Shown in pieces: positions 46,800 through 60,380 of a stretch of DNA of 60,500 bases. The notes beneath the pieces were generated by a model. The model was not told the origin of the DNA and did not search any database. It worked only from the letters and a program-made list of their open reading frames with translations. The stretch lies in assembly GCA_903813345.2 (NCBI GenBank), contig CAIIXF020000012.1:26178184-26238683 (forward strand), written 5' to 3'. The stretch is from Owenia fusiformis (lineage: Eukaryota > Annelida > Polychaeta > Sabellida > Oweniidae). Positions within the stretch are counted from its first letter, which is position 1. The number at the start of each line of letters is the position of its first letter. A program made the translations under genes and the position numbers.

Positions 46800-49185
46800 T
46801 CAAACTGAGACCAACCACTCGATACACCCGTAATCAGATCGATCGATTAAGAAAACCACCCCTTTCGTGGACGGACACTAACTTTTTGTCACGTCATTAA
46901 CCTGAGCGCATTTATGCTTAAATATCTATACCAACGGAGAGAAAGTTCTCTGGGAAGCCAGACGAATGCAAATGGTGTATGTATCATAGGCCAGGGGAAA
47001 GGTAATGGTAAGCTGAATATAGAAGAGACAGGTGCACAAGTGAGAATGAAAAATTTTCAAAATGTTGTCTTGGCACTAGTTCTCCCTACTGGTTTAAAAT
47101 GTTATTCCCAAATCTCTCCCAAATCTTCTTCAAGGTGTTTTTCAAACTTTATTATTGTTTTTTTTTCAAATCTTTATCTTAGAACTGCATAGAAACCAGC
47201 AACCATAGGTATCTGCAATTGCCTGGCAAGTTGAAACTTGTAACAAGTTATTTGGTTGGTTAATACAAAAATTGTCACTGATTGAGGTCAGCAATGACTC
47301 AAATCACTTGTTACAAATGTAATTTTTTTCTGAATAATGAACTTGCCTGGCAATTGCAGATTTTCAGAAATTCTCTCTTTAAGACAGCATTATTTACTCT
47401 ATATCATCTGACTGGGTTTCAATCTTAGGAAAGAACTACAAACTATCAATTTTCTATCAACCGCCCATTGCTTTTTGAAAATAATATGTCAATATTGTTG
47501 AAATCTCCATCTTAACAAGTGGTCTAAGTCAGACTTGTGCAACCGTCTCTTCTATATACGGCTTACTATTACTTTTCCCTTGGCCTATGATGTTTATATT
47601 TAATGTTGATGTTTCTTAATTTCCACTAAAATGATAATTATATGCTTTATATATAAATAGGTGTGTCTAGGTGGTCAATTCACATTGGACAAATAAGAGA
47701 CAATTCTACGCCAGTTCCAATTTTAGACGCATCAAACATATTTATGAGATACATATTTGCACCCTTTAATCATTATCTTTATTGTCGAGTTTAGTTTTTG
47801 GGAAGTACATATCATATAATGTAGTCGTACAATCGCGGCAATTTGATTTGTGGTAAAGATACCACCTCATAGACTGCCAATTAGTTATCTTGACTTTGGG
47901 ATCCATTTAAAATAATCGAGTATCTATGTGTTTAAATGTGTTCATTTTAAAGGGAAAATTATAATAATTTTCAATCAGTACATTATGTCAAGCCGATCGC
48001 GATGAAGGGGATTGCTACATTTACACAAACGAAATAAATACTATTTTGCATGACATGTGTCTTTACATCCATGAACCATTTCATTTATCCGGTCTGTTGT
48101 AAGAAAATCAAAATTAGACACTTAATTGCTCACCATCGTTTCCGATTTACATCTGGACAGTTTTTTTCGAGAAACAAAATTGTCTTGACAGCTACACTGT
48201 AAGCTAGAGGACTTGTTTTTAATGTGTTGACATTCACCATGGCCAAACAACTCGTTAGTAAATTGTGCTCTTGGATGCGGTAGAATTATAGACAAAAATA
48301 CTTTCGAGTAGAGTTTTATTGAGTTTTATTCTATTTTTAGTTTTGATTTATAACAATCATAATTCATTGTAAGTCAATACATGGTGCGAGCACATACCGG
48401 CTTATGAGAGACTTAAAGATCGAATAGTTCTATGAGTATAAAATGTCTAAAAATGTAAATCTAATATTGCACCTTGTATTATATTACACTTCATAGCAAT
48501 CTTATAGTTTATAGTTTATTAATCTTATAGTTTCCCAATACTCTTACACTCAATCAGGCTAGTTAATACTGCCACGTGAACTGAAGGTCCGTGATACTCA
48601 AATAGAGAACTAATCCCTAGAGGATTGTAATTCTTCACTTTCACGTACATTTTATTTAAATGTCAACGCATTTTGATTTCATTTCAGTACTGCGGCTTAA
48701 TCTTGCTAATAATTATGAACACGTCCTAGTATTTTGACGTATTTCTTATCTGATTTGCTTGTTTTGCATTTTTTGAAAATTATCTTATAAGATTCCAACA
48801 ATTCAATCATTTAGTAAACCAATAATAAAACACATGTGGAATACCTATCAACTTAATCATAAGTTTTAAATCAGGCAGGTTGCTCATGAAAACCTTATAG
48901 TTCAAGGTGTGTTCCGAAGGGTGAGTAGGGTGACCTATATTAGTTAATTTTGATCCACGTCCATGCATCTACACATTTGCATAGTCGATACAATACGTCA
49001 TCGTCATGTATTTGCATTGATTTCCCATTTGGATTCATCTTTCACAGTGCAGTGTATTCTAAGCAAGGCATGTCTAACAGTTCAAGACCAGCCCTGCCAG
49101 CAAAGGTTCAATCTTCGTAGGCTACTCTATAACGTGAAAGGATGTGACGTCATAACTCGACCCTCGAAACGAGGCCCCATTAGAT
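46800..49185. other. Intergenic region between glucan-binding and channel genes
   Basis: About 2.4 kb, AT-rich, no supported exon. It should hold the promoter of the glucan-binding gene at its left end and the 3' UTR of the channel at its right end, but I see no motif that fixes either. One small MITE (47211-47361) lies here. Confidence 0.4.
47211..47361. mobile_element. 151-bp MITE, near-perfect 22-bp ends
   Basis: Left end ATCTGCAATTGCCTGGCAAG, right end its complement with one mismatch. No ORF. Confidence 0.75.
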
Positions 49186-52100
49186 TCATCTTCCAGTGCA
49201 GTGTATTTTGAACAAGTTATGTATCACAACGTCTAACAGTTCAAAGATAGTGATAACACTAGCTCCGACAAATAGACCCAGTGATCCCCCGATATCACCT
49301 GGAATAGTTAAAACATAGAAAATCAAAGCAGCAAGCCGTACCCTCAAACGGTCAGAAAAAAAGTTCCAATAACAGAACCACGCTTTCACATAGTAGAGTC
49401 TTACATGTGCCTATATATAAGAGGTTTGCTTGAGGTTGATTTGAAAGAAAATGTTTGTGTATGAGTCAGCTGAGTTAAGTTCAACTTGTACATTGTATGT
49501 TTAATGCTTGATTTTAGCTGTTAGGTGGGTTCGTCCGTCGTAACGTCCAAGACCAGTCCAAGAAGGTCATGGTGTGTGTGAGTATATTAACGATCAAAGT
49601 AAATTCCAGTTTAAAGAAATGCTCAATTCCATAGTTTCACCACTTAAACAAAGAACTGTTACGGATTCAACATTGACTTACTCCAAAGCGCTGTTAGATC
49701 ATATGCCTTTTGTTGTTCTACCTGTTCGTAATTTAGTTCCCTCATGAAGATATTCATCTGCAGAAAGTTCTCTCTAAAATATAAAAGTTGGTGGGGGTTA
49801 TAAAATGGAAATCATATATTAAACATAAACTACGATTGTGTATGTGGGAAAACTACATGCAATGGATAAGTCATTGTAAGCAAATCAAGCATAGCAAAAT
49901 ATAAACATATAAACTAGAATAGATTTTTTTAAAGAGACAATGGTACCTGTTACACTGCTGGGTTGAGTCTAACGAAGCATTTTTGTAACGAAGGTTAGCG
50001 AAAAAATTGTGTCCACACTGGCTTTATCCAACCCTAACGAAGCAATTATTTGGTGTTACACTGCACTTAAAATGCTTCGTTGCGCGTGCGCATTACTCAT
50101 CTGCCCCACCCACTTATTATGATTAATATTTTTATTCTTTTGATATAAACCATCGATCAAACTCAAAAATCTAATTTTTAATCTTTATTTTAACAATTCA
50201 GCACAGAAAAAGACTAGTTCAAAATTCTCGGGAAAATAAAACCAGATGAATGTCCACATGTCCATACATTTTTCCTATCATTTCCAAATTCATTTATTTC
50301 AGCTGTCAATACGATTACAAGTATTGTTTTCATTTTCTATCATTTCCTTTGGAAAACATATGGAATGAAAATAGGCCTATGTTAATTACTAGGAGGAATT
50401 GGATTTTGGGTTTATACAGAGGACTAGTTATGTAATATCGTATAAAAACGTTCAATTTCCAAATGGACTTCTTAGTTATATTTCAAATAGTGTAGCCATT
50501 ACTAAAATATCTCGGTGTTCGGCTGATGGTTTAACTACTATTTCATGACCAATTCATTTTTATATGAATATTACCCGTCTCGCAAATATTCCATGCATAT
50601 TTTAGTGAGTTTGACATAAATTAGTATGTTAATCCATCAGCCGTCCGTTGAATTCGAAAATGGCGCAAATAGAAAGAAACTTGGATATCGGTTGTAAGCA
50701 TCGTCTTACGACACATCAATAGTGTTTGGGGCTGGCCTAAAACATGCAGCCTCTCTGTGGCAAATATCTGTCGACAAGAAACAATTTTGGCCACCGTTCC
50801 TTGTCCGCAGGTTTTACCGTATTTGTATACGGAAGTTTTGAAACGTAATTAATTCAATATATTTAAACATGAAGTTTAAATTCAATTACAATTTAAAATC
50901 GTCGAAGAATAAAATAATGGAACGACTAGTACAAGTATTGCAATGGGGCGATAGCCAGTTGGATACGATTTCTGAAGAGAGACATTTTCGAATCAATCAA
51001 ATCGGCTATATTCCCTGATGTGATTCACCGGGATTCATGGTATTAACACCTTTAGAATTACATTCAAGGTCTAATTATTCGAGGCGCAAGAAAAAATTAA
51101 TGTTAAACATGTATGCCACAACTTTCTATTTAGTAAGCATATCTTATGTAATTTCAAAAGTTTACCCTTCCACACTTGAGACGGAGTTTTCCGAAAGAGG
51201 GACATTTAAATATTCTAGGTTTATTCTCTAATAGATCAGATAAACTTTCAAAACTACCGTATACATATACGGTAAAACCTGCGTTTTTTAGATTTAATAC
51301 TTTTTGTCAAATCAATGCGAGGAAAGGCAGAGAATCGAATGAAATGCTACGAAAGACGGTAAATCACAGTTCTACGTGGCGTTTAGGGCTTGAGTTAGCG
51401 TCAATCAGTGACGCAAATAGGTAATTATTTTAATCAAAACGTAGCATTATAATAATACGTACTTAAAAACATATTCTTTCCTCGCGATTCCTCTCATTTA
51501 ATACAAAATGATAAATGTGCTCTTTATTACGCGCATGCGCAAACCGCCAACTAAGCATTTTCTAACGAAGCTACCTGTTACACAGGCCAAAAAAGCTTCG
51601 TTGGGACCTAACCTTCGTTGAATTTTCTACTCAATTGCTTCGTTATCAACTAAGCTTTTCTAACGAAGGCGGAGGTGTTACACTGGCCCAAAATTGCTTC
51701 GTTACGAAGCTTTTTGTCAAATTGCTTCGTAACGAAGCATTTCAACTGGCCTGTGTAACAGGGGTCATTGAGCTTATCAGATGTTATCTCAATGTGGGCG
51801 TCGCGTCTGCTAACGTATGTATCACAAGAAAATCTTTTTAACCTCCCTTGAAAACCTTCTTCTGGACTATAGTATTTAATGGAGAGGTTAAGCTACCGTA
51901 TAAAATCCAAAACGCAACTTAAACGTATCAATCGGCCCTATACAAATACATGTAGAGTTCACACATAAATAGCCGTTCAGCTCTAGTGTTTGTTTAGACT
52001 ACACCATAGCTTGTAATGATTACATAGTATCCCATTGATGAAGTTCAATAGCTGGTTTTCTAATACATATTTTAAACGAGCTCGTATCGTAAGATTATTG

Positions 52101-55100
52101 GAATTAAATCATGCGTAACATACATCATCTTCTTCAGAAAGAATTATACTCTGCATCGAAATCAAAATTGCAAGGATAGTATTCAACAGACATGAGTATA
52201 ATGATTCCCGTTGATAGCAACGTGAAATTTAAAATCTCCCGTTCTAAACACGCAACTTTGAAGTTGAACGGGTATCTGAAGTAGACTAAAGCGATACAAT
52301 CCTATGTTGATTCAATGTACTTTGCGTTTACGTATATATGTTTTGAAAAACCGTATTTGCTTAACCTCTCCAATGATAATACCTTACACTTCACATAATT
52401 TTAGGATTTTCATTACAGTCGTGAGTCTTTTACTTTTGACAAAAAAGATGTTAACAGTAGTTTCTTACTTTACAAAGTCTGTTCCCATTTCATTATCATG
52501 TTCATATCTTTTCAACGATGTAAGTAGATCATCAAAAGCTTTCATAAAAACTCCATCCGCATTTCCAACGATTTTCCCTGCATTGAAGAGATCAATGATG
52601 TTAAGGTACTGGCTTTCGACCTCTTTCAACTTATCATTCAAGTTTATTACTGGGAAATCAGCATTCAAAAATATATCCAAGTTATTTTCGACAAAAGTCA
52701 TTGTATTCGTATCGTCTGCTGGGATGTTTAACATTTGTCTGAACACGTCTTTCAGATACATACTTTCGTTGTAACGTACTATATTTACATCTTCTCTTAT
52801 CTTTTGATAAAACGGACGCAGTGCTCTTTCAGAGAGCATACTGGACCATACTGTCAATGCGTCCTTTTTTAATTGAATCCATATGTCGTTTATATTACGT
52901 TCACGTGATCTAAGATCTGAGAAGAATAAGTTCACTTTCCGCCACGCATCAGATACTTCCTCTTGTAAAACTGTCTTGGCTAAAAGAGTTTTGTTTATTC
53001 CTCGTTCTGTATATTGGTTAGCCAATATAGCGATGTGCTGCAGAGTTAGCAATGCTGAAGTGTTTAGTGTCACTGCAGATGTGGTCAAACTTACCAGCTG
53101 TTGATTTAATGACTCAACCTTTTGAAAGAAACTCATATTTGTATTACTGAAGTTATCCATGTTTTTCTGCAGTACCTTACTTGTAACAAGTACAGTGTCT
53201 TGCTCATACATATATAGTCTGTAATTAATGCTCCTTGCCTTTGAGGCAAACGCATCTTGTGTTTTTTGTATGTGGGTCCAATTGGCTTCATTTGTCGCAA
53301 ACACAGATGACAAAATATCAGTGAAGTTATCCAGACAATCCATGTAAATTTCTAAATGTGTTCGAAGGCTTGTGTAGCAGTCCAGTTCATCCCGTTCAGA
53401 GTGTTTGAATATATCTTTTGATATGTACTCCCTATCATACCGCCGATCTGGCGAATTCTCAAAAACAAACCAAGGGTCTGCGTGCCCAAACACATTGTGA
53501 ATCCTTGTCATATTATCATAGCCTCTTCTAGCTAATAGTTTTCTTATATTTATCTCTCGTTGAACGATCATCTTTAGATTTTCTCTCGAGTTTGTGTTGT
53601 TTAATGGAATCTCCATCAATTGTCTCAAGACATCAGAAAATGAATCGATAAATGCATAAAATCCGGTTGTCATATGGGAAATAGTTCTTTCTTTCAATAC
53701 ATCCCAAGCCCTCACAAAGTTTCTGTCTACCGTCGAGAGTAACGGTACAAGGCCACGGTTATAATGAAACCAGATTCGTTTGGACATTTCAGACATAGAT
53801 TCGCCCCACTCTGTAGAAAACACATGAATATGCTTTACAACATCATGTAGGACTTCCTTTATGACATCCGTGGCATTGTCAAAATTCTCAATCAGCATTG
53901 TATCATGCTTCACAATATCATGATGTACTCTCTGCTGAGTTTCCCTTGCATTTAAGAATTTTTCCTTCAACAATTCAGTTTTGGAATGACTTCCGCTCAG
54001 ATAGCTTTCAAGATCGTGGTTTGATATTGCAGCATATGTTATCGTAGGGTCGAACTGTGTCTGTTTGCACGGTAAAGGGCAATCATTTTCGCCTTTCATA
54101 GCATTAACATCCGCTGTAATGAAATTAAGATACAGTATATAGACTAACTATTATATTTTGTGGAGCGATGACATTCTGAGTTTTTTTCCTGCAAGCTTTG
54201 ATATTATGAAGTGACTAATTTATCAAATCACAATCGAACATATTCTATTCTATTCTAATCTAACCAAAAACGTATCACAAAGGAAGTGTTACCATTAGAC
54301 GTCATGATGCAGTTGAAATAAGAGTAGAGGTCACACAACCCCAATGGACCTAGAAATAAAAATAATATCACATGATCCAATAAACTGTTGTAATTAGACA
54401 ATCATAGATGATAACTAACAATCTTTGATGACATTGCATAAATTCATTCATGAGTATTCAAATTATTTTGGTCTTCTTGTACGATATATTATTTGATTTT
54501 TGTTATAGCTTACGAGTCTTATGTTGTGGTACATAAAGATCTCTACACCCACACTTTTCACTGATGTATTTAGCCTTAGTGTCAACGTGGCAGGCGGCTA
54601 TGGAGTAGTTATCGAAGTGTTCAAGTCGCTTAGAGTCGTCACATTCCCCATGTGGTCTTTCAAGATTTCGAAGCTGCAATTTAACTTGAAATTTGTCTTG
54701 AATGTACACAAAAGTAAATAGTCATTGATATTACAAAAATAAAAAGAAAGCCCATGAGTAACAAAGTCATAAAGGTGTATATTATTTGTTTAATGTTCAC
54801 AAGAAGATAAGATTTAGTGTTTTATTTTTGATTTGTTCTCGATTGATGCAGCAACAACCCTATGCAATGTTAATACATCTAAATAATGATGTGAATCTCA
54901 AGATCACCAATGAGTTTACCTGTAGCATACGGACACCTACAAATGCCTGCATTCCAGGAGGTATCGCCTGTCCGAGATCTCCAACTAAGGGGATTTCATT
55001 GTGGTCATGAATGAGTATCTTTACACCCGCTCCACTGTTCGGACCTTTCATGTATTCGTATTGTTCAACATTAAGCCGAAGTGTGAGACCATACGCTGAA

Positions 55101-57603
55101 CCAGTCTGAATTGATTCCAGAATAGGAATTCCTATTGGAAAAATAAACACGTCAAATATTTTGCACTCGTTAAAATGCGTTTCATCAGGAATGCGTTAAC
55201 GTTATTGGTATACACATTAACATCATAAGACCCTAGCTGTTTAAAGCATTTTTGACATCTTTATCTTATGGTATGTATTTTTGCTTGGATAACATTCTTT
55301 GTCTTAAAAGCACTACTAGTTGAAAAATGGGTAGGAGAGATGAGCACGTAATAAATCGACATACAAATTACACTTATTGGCGGTTTCAAAATTCTTCTAA
55401 GAACGCTTCGAATGATATTATGTCTTGGCGTGTTAACCGATATTATAGCTTGTTATTTCACATCAATGATATGTTAGGAATATTCTAACATCGATTAAAA
55501 ACATCAAAATAGCGTGTGGTATTCGGAAACTAGACGGTGAAAACTCGCAAGAGACGCAATTATGTCTGTCATCTCTAAGCTCTGGGGTTTCATTCCTCTT
55601 CCAAGATATGAGGGCATTCAACCACAATTTGTTTTTATTTCAAAAATTGAATAGATGCCTAACATCATACTACTTTCTTATCTCGAGAAAACGAAAACGC
55701 CTAATTTTCAGACTGATTTAATCAAAGGGGGCGAACAAACTTTGTTTCAACCAAATGGCGACCATCGTTACCGTTTCTACCATGATTGAATGTATAGCAG
55801 GTGCCGTAATCCGTGAAGGTTGTCGTAATGTCTTCGGGATTACATTCTCTGCCACTCCAATGACAACTGAAACAGAAGTATCAGTATTTAAGAGTGACCT
55901 TGCTATATGACATTGGAATCTCGTTGAGGTTTCGCTCTTAATGACATTTTAGGAAGTATATGTATGAATGACCATGAGACTTACATTTACTTCTGTGTGT
56001 GGTGACATATTTGGATTCTGTGTAAAATTGTAGAATTTAAATTAGATTCACACAATTATTTTCTTGCATTTAATTTAGAAATATTTGATACTGCCAACAT
56101 AGGCCCTGGGAACAAGGCATTAACATGACAAAATGTCACCATCTAGTTGCTCACAATATTATGAGTTCAATCTTAGTCAGATTTAAACTTCTGAGAGCTT
56201 GAAGTTGATATTGAAAATAAGATTAGTCAATTTGAAACAAGTTGAAAAAGACATTTTGACCTTTTTGATATTGAGGAGGTCATTGATGGGAAGATCTAAA
56301 ATCAAATGTCAGATTTGAACTTCTGAGAACTTGTAGATAATTTTGAAAAATAGTCAATTTGAAGCAAGTTGAAAAATACCTTTCTGACCTTTTGACCTTG
56401 AAAAGGTCATTGAAGGTCAAATCTCAAGTCAGATTTAAACTTCTAAGAACTTGTACATGATTTCGAAAAAATTAAAGTCAGTCTTAACGATATTTGTCAA
56501 ATCATTTGAAGTTGTAAGAATTTGTTACAGACGCCGACCACCAGACGCCAGCCGACGTCACAAAAAACGGAGACCATACCAATATGTCACTACTTTTTGG
56601 TGGTAACCTAACATTCAAGTCGAGTTCCCTTGTTCAAAAAACTGAGTCGACTTCTGTTTGAAGAGACTGAGTCGAGTTCAGTACTTAGTGAACTCGACTC
56701 GATTTGTTGACCTATGACTGCCAAGCTATTCTCTGTAACCAGTTTTATGTTACGACACCTTTCTGTCAGGCACAGGACGCAACAATGGCGAGAATCCATA
56801 ACGTTTCAATGATCCTTTTAATTTCGTATTATACTTTAAATTATTCATACTGAAATACCCATCTTAATTATCAATGCAATTACAGGGCTAATTGGCAGAT
56901 ACCTTTTCTTGTATATATATGGTGTAATATGTTTCAACGATTGTATGGTAATGGATTGCTATTATTTTGAAATAAATTACATGTAATCAGTGTTACATTA
57001 GATATAATCTATCAGGCAATTGAAGTAGTTAAGCAGACATAAGTATTATCACAGAGGTCATTACAAGATTATGCAGTATACACATAATACCTCAGTATGA
57101 TATCATCTCGTTGATGGCCACCATTTTTAAATAGATGACGCAGGGAAAGATTTCTAAATGATGGTTCGACTGTCCTCGACGAATTTTCAGTGTATAATTC
57201 TGTAAGTGCTGTATATAGGCCGAGCTTTTCTATGACAGTTGCCCTTAGAAAAATACACGAACTACGTTTAAAACAAACAAAAGTTCATATGGCCCCTGTC
57301 CATATTAACAATATCGTGGTTTCAAAGATTAAAAGGTTTCTTTAAAATTTGTTTCTAATATTACAATTATTTATTACTGTCTAAAGGCACAAATAAGTAT
57401 AACTTAAGTTGTAACCTTATGTACATGTGGATTACCTGAATGCATTTTGGTTGCAAATGGTTACTGCTGGAAACGTCACTGTTGTGTTGTAGTTTATCTT
57501 TACTGTTACAGACATCGGGTAAGAAAAGTAGTAGAGAAAGCTCGTAATCAATTGATTTGTGAACAAGGCAAAACCTGTTACGACCAAGCAGAGCCAAACT
57601 ACC
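49186..57603 (-). CDS. DEG/ENaC (ASIC-like) cation channel, 5' end missing
   Basis: Exons in transcript order: 57436-57603, 57091-57243, 55772-55866, 54920-55131, 54514-54673, 54293-54349, 52469-54113, 49682-49773, 49186-49298 (stop). All GT-AG and in phase; 897 residues are visible. TM1 is VVWLCLVVTGFALF..., then FSYPMSV and the family signature FPAVTICNQNAF; HQRDDIILSCHWSGREC; FTDYGTCYTFN; the Cys-rich palm (CGCRDLYVPQ, ENDCPLPCKQTQ); NYEQVEQQKAYDLTALW; TM2 SDIGGSLGLFVGASVITIF with the GAS selectivity filter. Only about 16 residues follow TM2. The cytosolic exon with the HG gating motif was not found upstream to 60500. Trimeric sodium channel of the plasma membrane; ligand unknown. One exon carries a ~500-aa insert (see separate entry). 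Confidence 0.92.
49946..51762. mobile_element. 1.8-kb non-autonomous element with GCTTCGTTA arrays
   Basis: Left end CCTGTTACACTG and right end CTGTGTAACAGG are inverted. Both subterminal regions (49950-50090, 51555-51755) repeat 'taacgaagc/gcttcgtta' many times in both orientations. Inner arms 50804-50842 and 51243-51282 (gcaggttttaccgtat...) form another inverted pair. No transposase ORF. In the last large intron of the channel. No clear target duplication was found. Confidence 0.65.
52469..54113 (-). CDS. Channel exon with ~500-residue extracellular insert
   Basis: A single 1,645-nt exon without stops. Its first ~35 residues are canonical palm sequence (ENDCPLPCKQTQFDPTITYA) and its last residues (TDFVK) join in phase to ENFLQMNIFMREL of the next exon. 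In typical family members only a few dozen residues lie between these points; here about 505 do. The insert is predicted helical by composition, has only two cysteines (DELDCYTSL, YMDCLDN) and at least nine N-glycosylation sequons, as expected for an extracellular segment. It holds an internal repeat: DVLRQLMEIPLNNTN and, about 295 residues later, DVFRQMLNIPADDTN. I recognise no known domain in it. Confidence 0.85.
55374..55640. repeat. Inverted copy of dispersed repeat from 1.9-2.1 kb
   Basis: 'attggcggtttc', 'cgcttcgaat.atattatgt', 'ggcgtgttaacc' and 'attatgtctgtcatct' match the reverse complement of 1870-2125. Intronic. Confidence 0.6.
56178..56600. repeat. Three-unit ~125-bp tandem repeat
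   Basis: 'cagattt.aacttctgag' recurs at 56178, 56310 and 56430 with 'ttgaccttgaaaaggtcatt'-type sequence between. Followed by 'acgccgaccaccagacgcc'. In the channel gene intron. Confidence 0.75.
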
Positions 57604-58097
57604 CTAGAAGTAAAATATACATTAGGGCCTTAGGGTTACACTAGACAGACGACGTAGCTGTGAAAAAACTCATGGCTTAATGATGGGTAAACAAGGCGAA
57701 GTTTTACACAACCAAGCACAACTATCCTAGAACATCTAGTAAAATGTACATTGGGGCAATTCATGACAGGACGGTGTACCAGGAGAAAATCTCGTGACTT
57801 GCCGATTGGTAAACAAGTCAAAGCAAATTAGATGCAGATTTTACTGTTTTCTAAGTATTACATCAAGCAGAAATGTCAATACCCTTAAATATTGATACAA
57901 CGTCTCTTGACAATATTACGATTCGATTAAATTAAGTGCTGTGCAATTATAGTAATTGGTACGACTTTGGAATTATTTATGCCGTATTGGAAGCCTAAAT
58001 ATCGTCGTTCTTTTCTAATTCATTATTAGCTAAAGGTGCTAGATGAATGAAAATTCGCTATCTATCTGAAACATATAATTGAATAAGTTCATTAATA

Positions 58098-58376
58098 TAC
58101 AGGGTGGGCACAAAATGTATAAACAATAAGTTTAGTCACACAATTATGCAAGTATGCAAGCATTTATTCACCAAACAAAATGATATTCTATAAATAAAAA
58201 TTTAACATAATTCCACAGATTTACTTTCTCTCTAAAACCTAGAGACCCTAAATAGCAACCCGGCTGTTTGAAAATGAATTACCTTTAAAATGATATATAA
58301 GTCAATGTACTATATTGAACATAACTATTTTTATCCTGATTTAAAGTTGGGTATTGGATTTTTGGTCCACCCTGTA
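58098..58376. mobile_element. Mariner-type MITE (TACAGGGTGG ends)
   Basis: Begins TACAGGGTGGGCACAAAA and ends TTTTTGGTCCACCCTGTA. The TA at each tip fits a TA target duplication. 279 bp, no ORF. Confidence 0.75.
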
Positions 58377-60236
58377 TAAAAATAAATCATGCCATGACCA
58401 TAATATTTCACAACTATTTCAGCGGAACATATTGATGTTTAATAGTCAGAAAAGTTGTGAAAAAGTTTTATTTAGTTATAAATCTATTTTTTCTTGATAA
58501 TATTGAATGCAACATATATTTAAAAAACTACTTACTTTCTGCTTCAAGCATTAACTAAACAATAGTATAGAAATATGTCATTATCAAGATTTGTTAACAT
58601 TTTGAAAACATCGTGTTTTGCAATAAAATACATTTCCAAGTCGATCTGATTTCATTGCCTTTCCCTTTTAACAATAATTTAAAATATAAGAAACAATAAA
58701 GATTTAAGAAATGCTAAGGATATTTAAATAAGTAAAATATGTATACCGATAAAATTTTTAGGAACGATCAGTTACTCTTCGTATATACCATATTTGAATA
58801 GGTAAAATTTCAGATACAACAAAACTGTAATATCGTCGCGTGAGAATAACTTTGTACTAACTGCCATTTTCAAAAAAATTGAGATAGACATGGAATTTTA
58901 CTATTTGAAACACAGGCTTTCATCTCAGATACATGCCCCATCTCAATTCCCTCTCATTAAGCTAGAATTCAGTGTGAAATTGTACCATCTCCAGACAAAC
59001 AGCTTATTTCTAATTTCAAATTGTCATATCTGATATCAACTGTTTCAACCAATCAACTCTCTAAGAATTGGTCATGTGACTTGCAAAACTTGGAGTTATA
59101 ACAATCTTATATTAAAACGAAGTATGCCAATATGCATGTTATTGTATCTAGAATGAAATAATGTTTTGTAACACAATACCATGCCAGTTTGCATGCCTGG
59201 CCTTTCATGTTTTAGTTTTAGAACTATTACAAGTAGATCAAAAAAATGAAATGATACAGTATGTGTAATCCCATGCATATTCAAATTATATGCCCTCAAT
59301 TACTCTTTGTATTATGGATGCTCATTGGATTATTGATATTCATGGCCACATGATATGAAATAGAATTACTAATTTCCTCGAAAACCTAAATCCTTGCTAC
59401 CAGGGAAGATGAAAAGTACAAATGACCAGTTAATTAGATCATGTGAGCAGTCAAAAGTACCCTTTATCTTCCCTGCTACCAGGTCTTATAGGGGTTTGAA
59501 TGGCCAAATGCAATAAAAATGCCTATACAAAGCTGTCATCATTAAATGTTGAAAATGAAAGACTACTTATTTGTTTCTTCAAATAGAGTACATAATAATA
59601 GGTTATATACTAGATATAGTAATCAAAACAAATAGTAACTGTCATATTTTGCACTACATCGCTCAAAGGCAATCACTGTCTGTATACTATTGAAATCTCT
59701 TTCAAAATGATGTTTTATAGTTTGTGGAAAAAAAGCTAAATCTATTTAAACTAGCTTTAACTTTTACTGACCATACACTATATCAATAAGGAGTTATCTT
59801 TATGTTAGTATAGTCCCTTAAAACACTTATTTTATTTTCTCTTCATCTATGATTTACTTTTACTTTTAAATTTTCACGGAACATCTGGGATCTTTTTAGT
59901 TATTTACTAGTATGTTTTTCAGATTTGTCCTTTCTTTTGCATTTTTTGGGATCATTGTTTTTAGATCATCTACATTTTATTTTGGAAAAGTAACAAATTG
60001 GTTCAATTTCTTTACAAAGAGCCACTCTTAGTCTCCACTTCTACAATTGCTTCAATTCCCAATTGTACTCCACAGAGTAGCAAACAACAGAAAATAATGA
60101 TAGCTGCATCCCAATGAACAAAATGTGATTACCTAAATCGAGGTTTCATCACTTTCATTAATCTAAAATTAATTAGAAATTATTTTTCTATTTTCAAATT
60201 TCTTCCATGTGCATGTAATAAAAATTGGTTATGTCT

Positions 60237-60380
60237 TAGGCCCTAAGGATCTGGAACCTGCTGGTCAAAATGGAATTACGGACCAGTTGCAATGTTATTC
60301 TCCTATACCCAGTGAAAAAATCAACTGGTCTGTATCAAAAATAACCTGATAATGACCAGCGGACCGGCCCTTAGGGCCTA
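60237..60380. mobile_element. 144-bp MITE (TAGGCCCTAAG ends)
   Basis: Left end TAGGCCCTAAGG and right end CCCTTAGGGCCTA are inverted; internal 'gaccagttg/caactggtc' sequences are also inverted. No ORF. Confidence 0.65.

Noticed and set aside
59096-59299. Minus-strand ORF with MHGITHTVSF as the missing HG-motif exon of the channel
   Set aside because: The residues around HG do not match the family, no suitable donor in the required phase was found, and the composition is that of AT-rich non-coding DNA.
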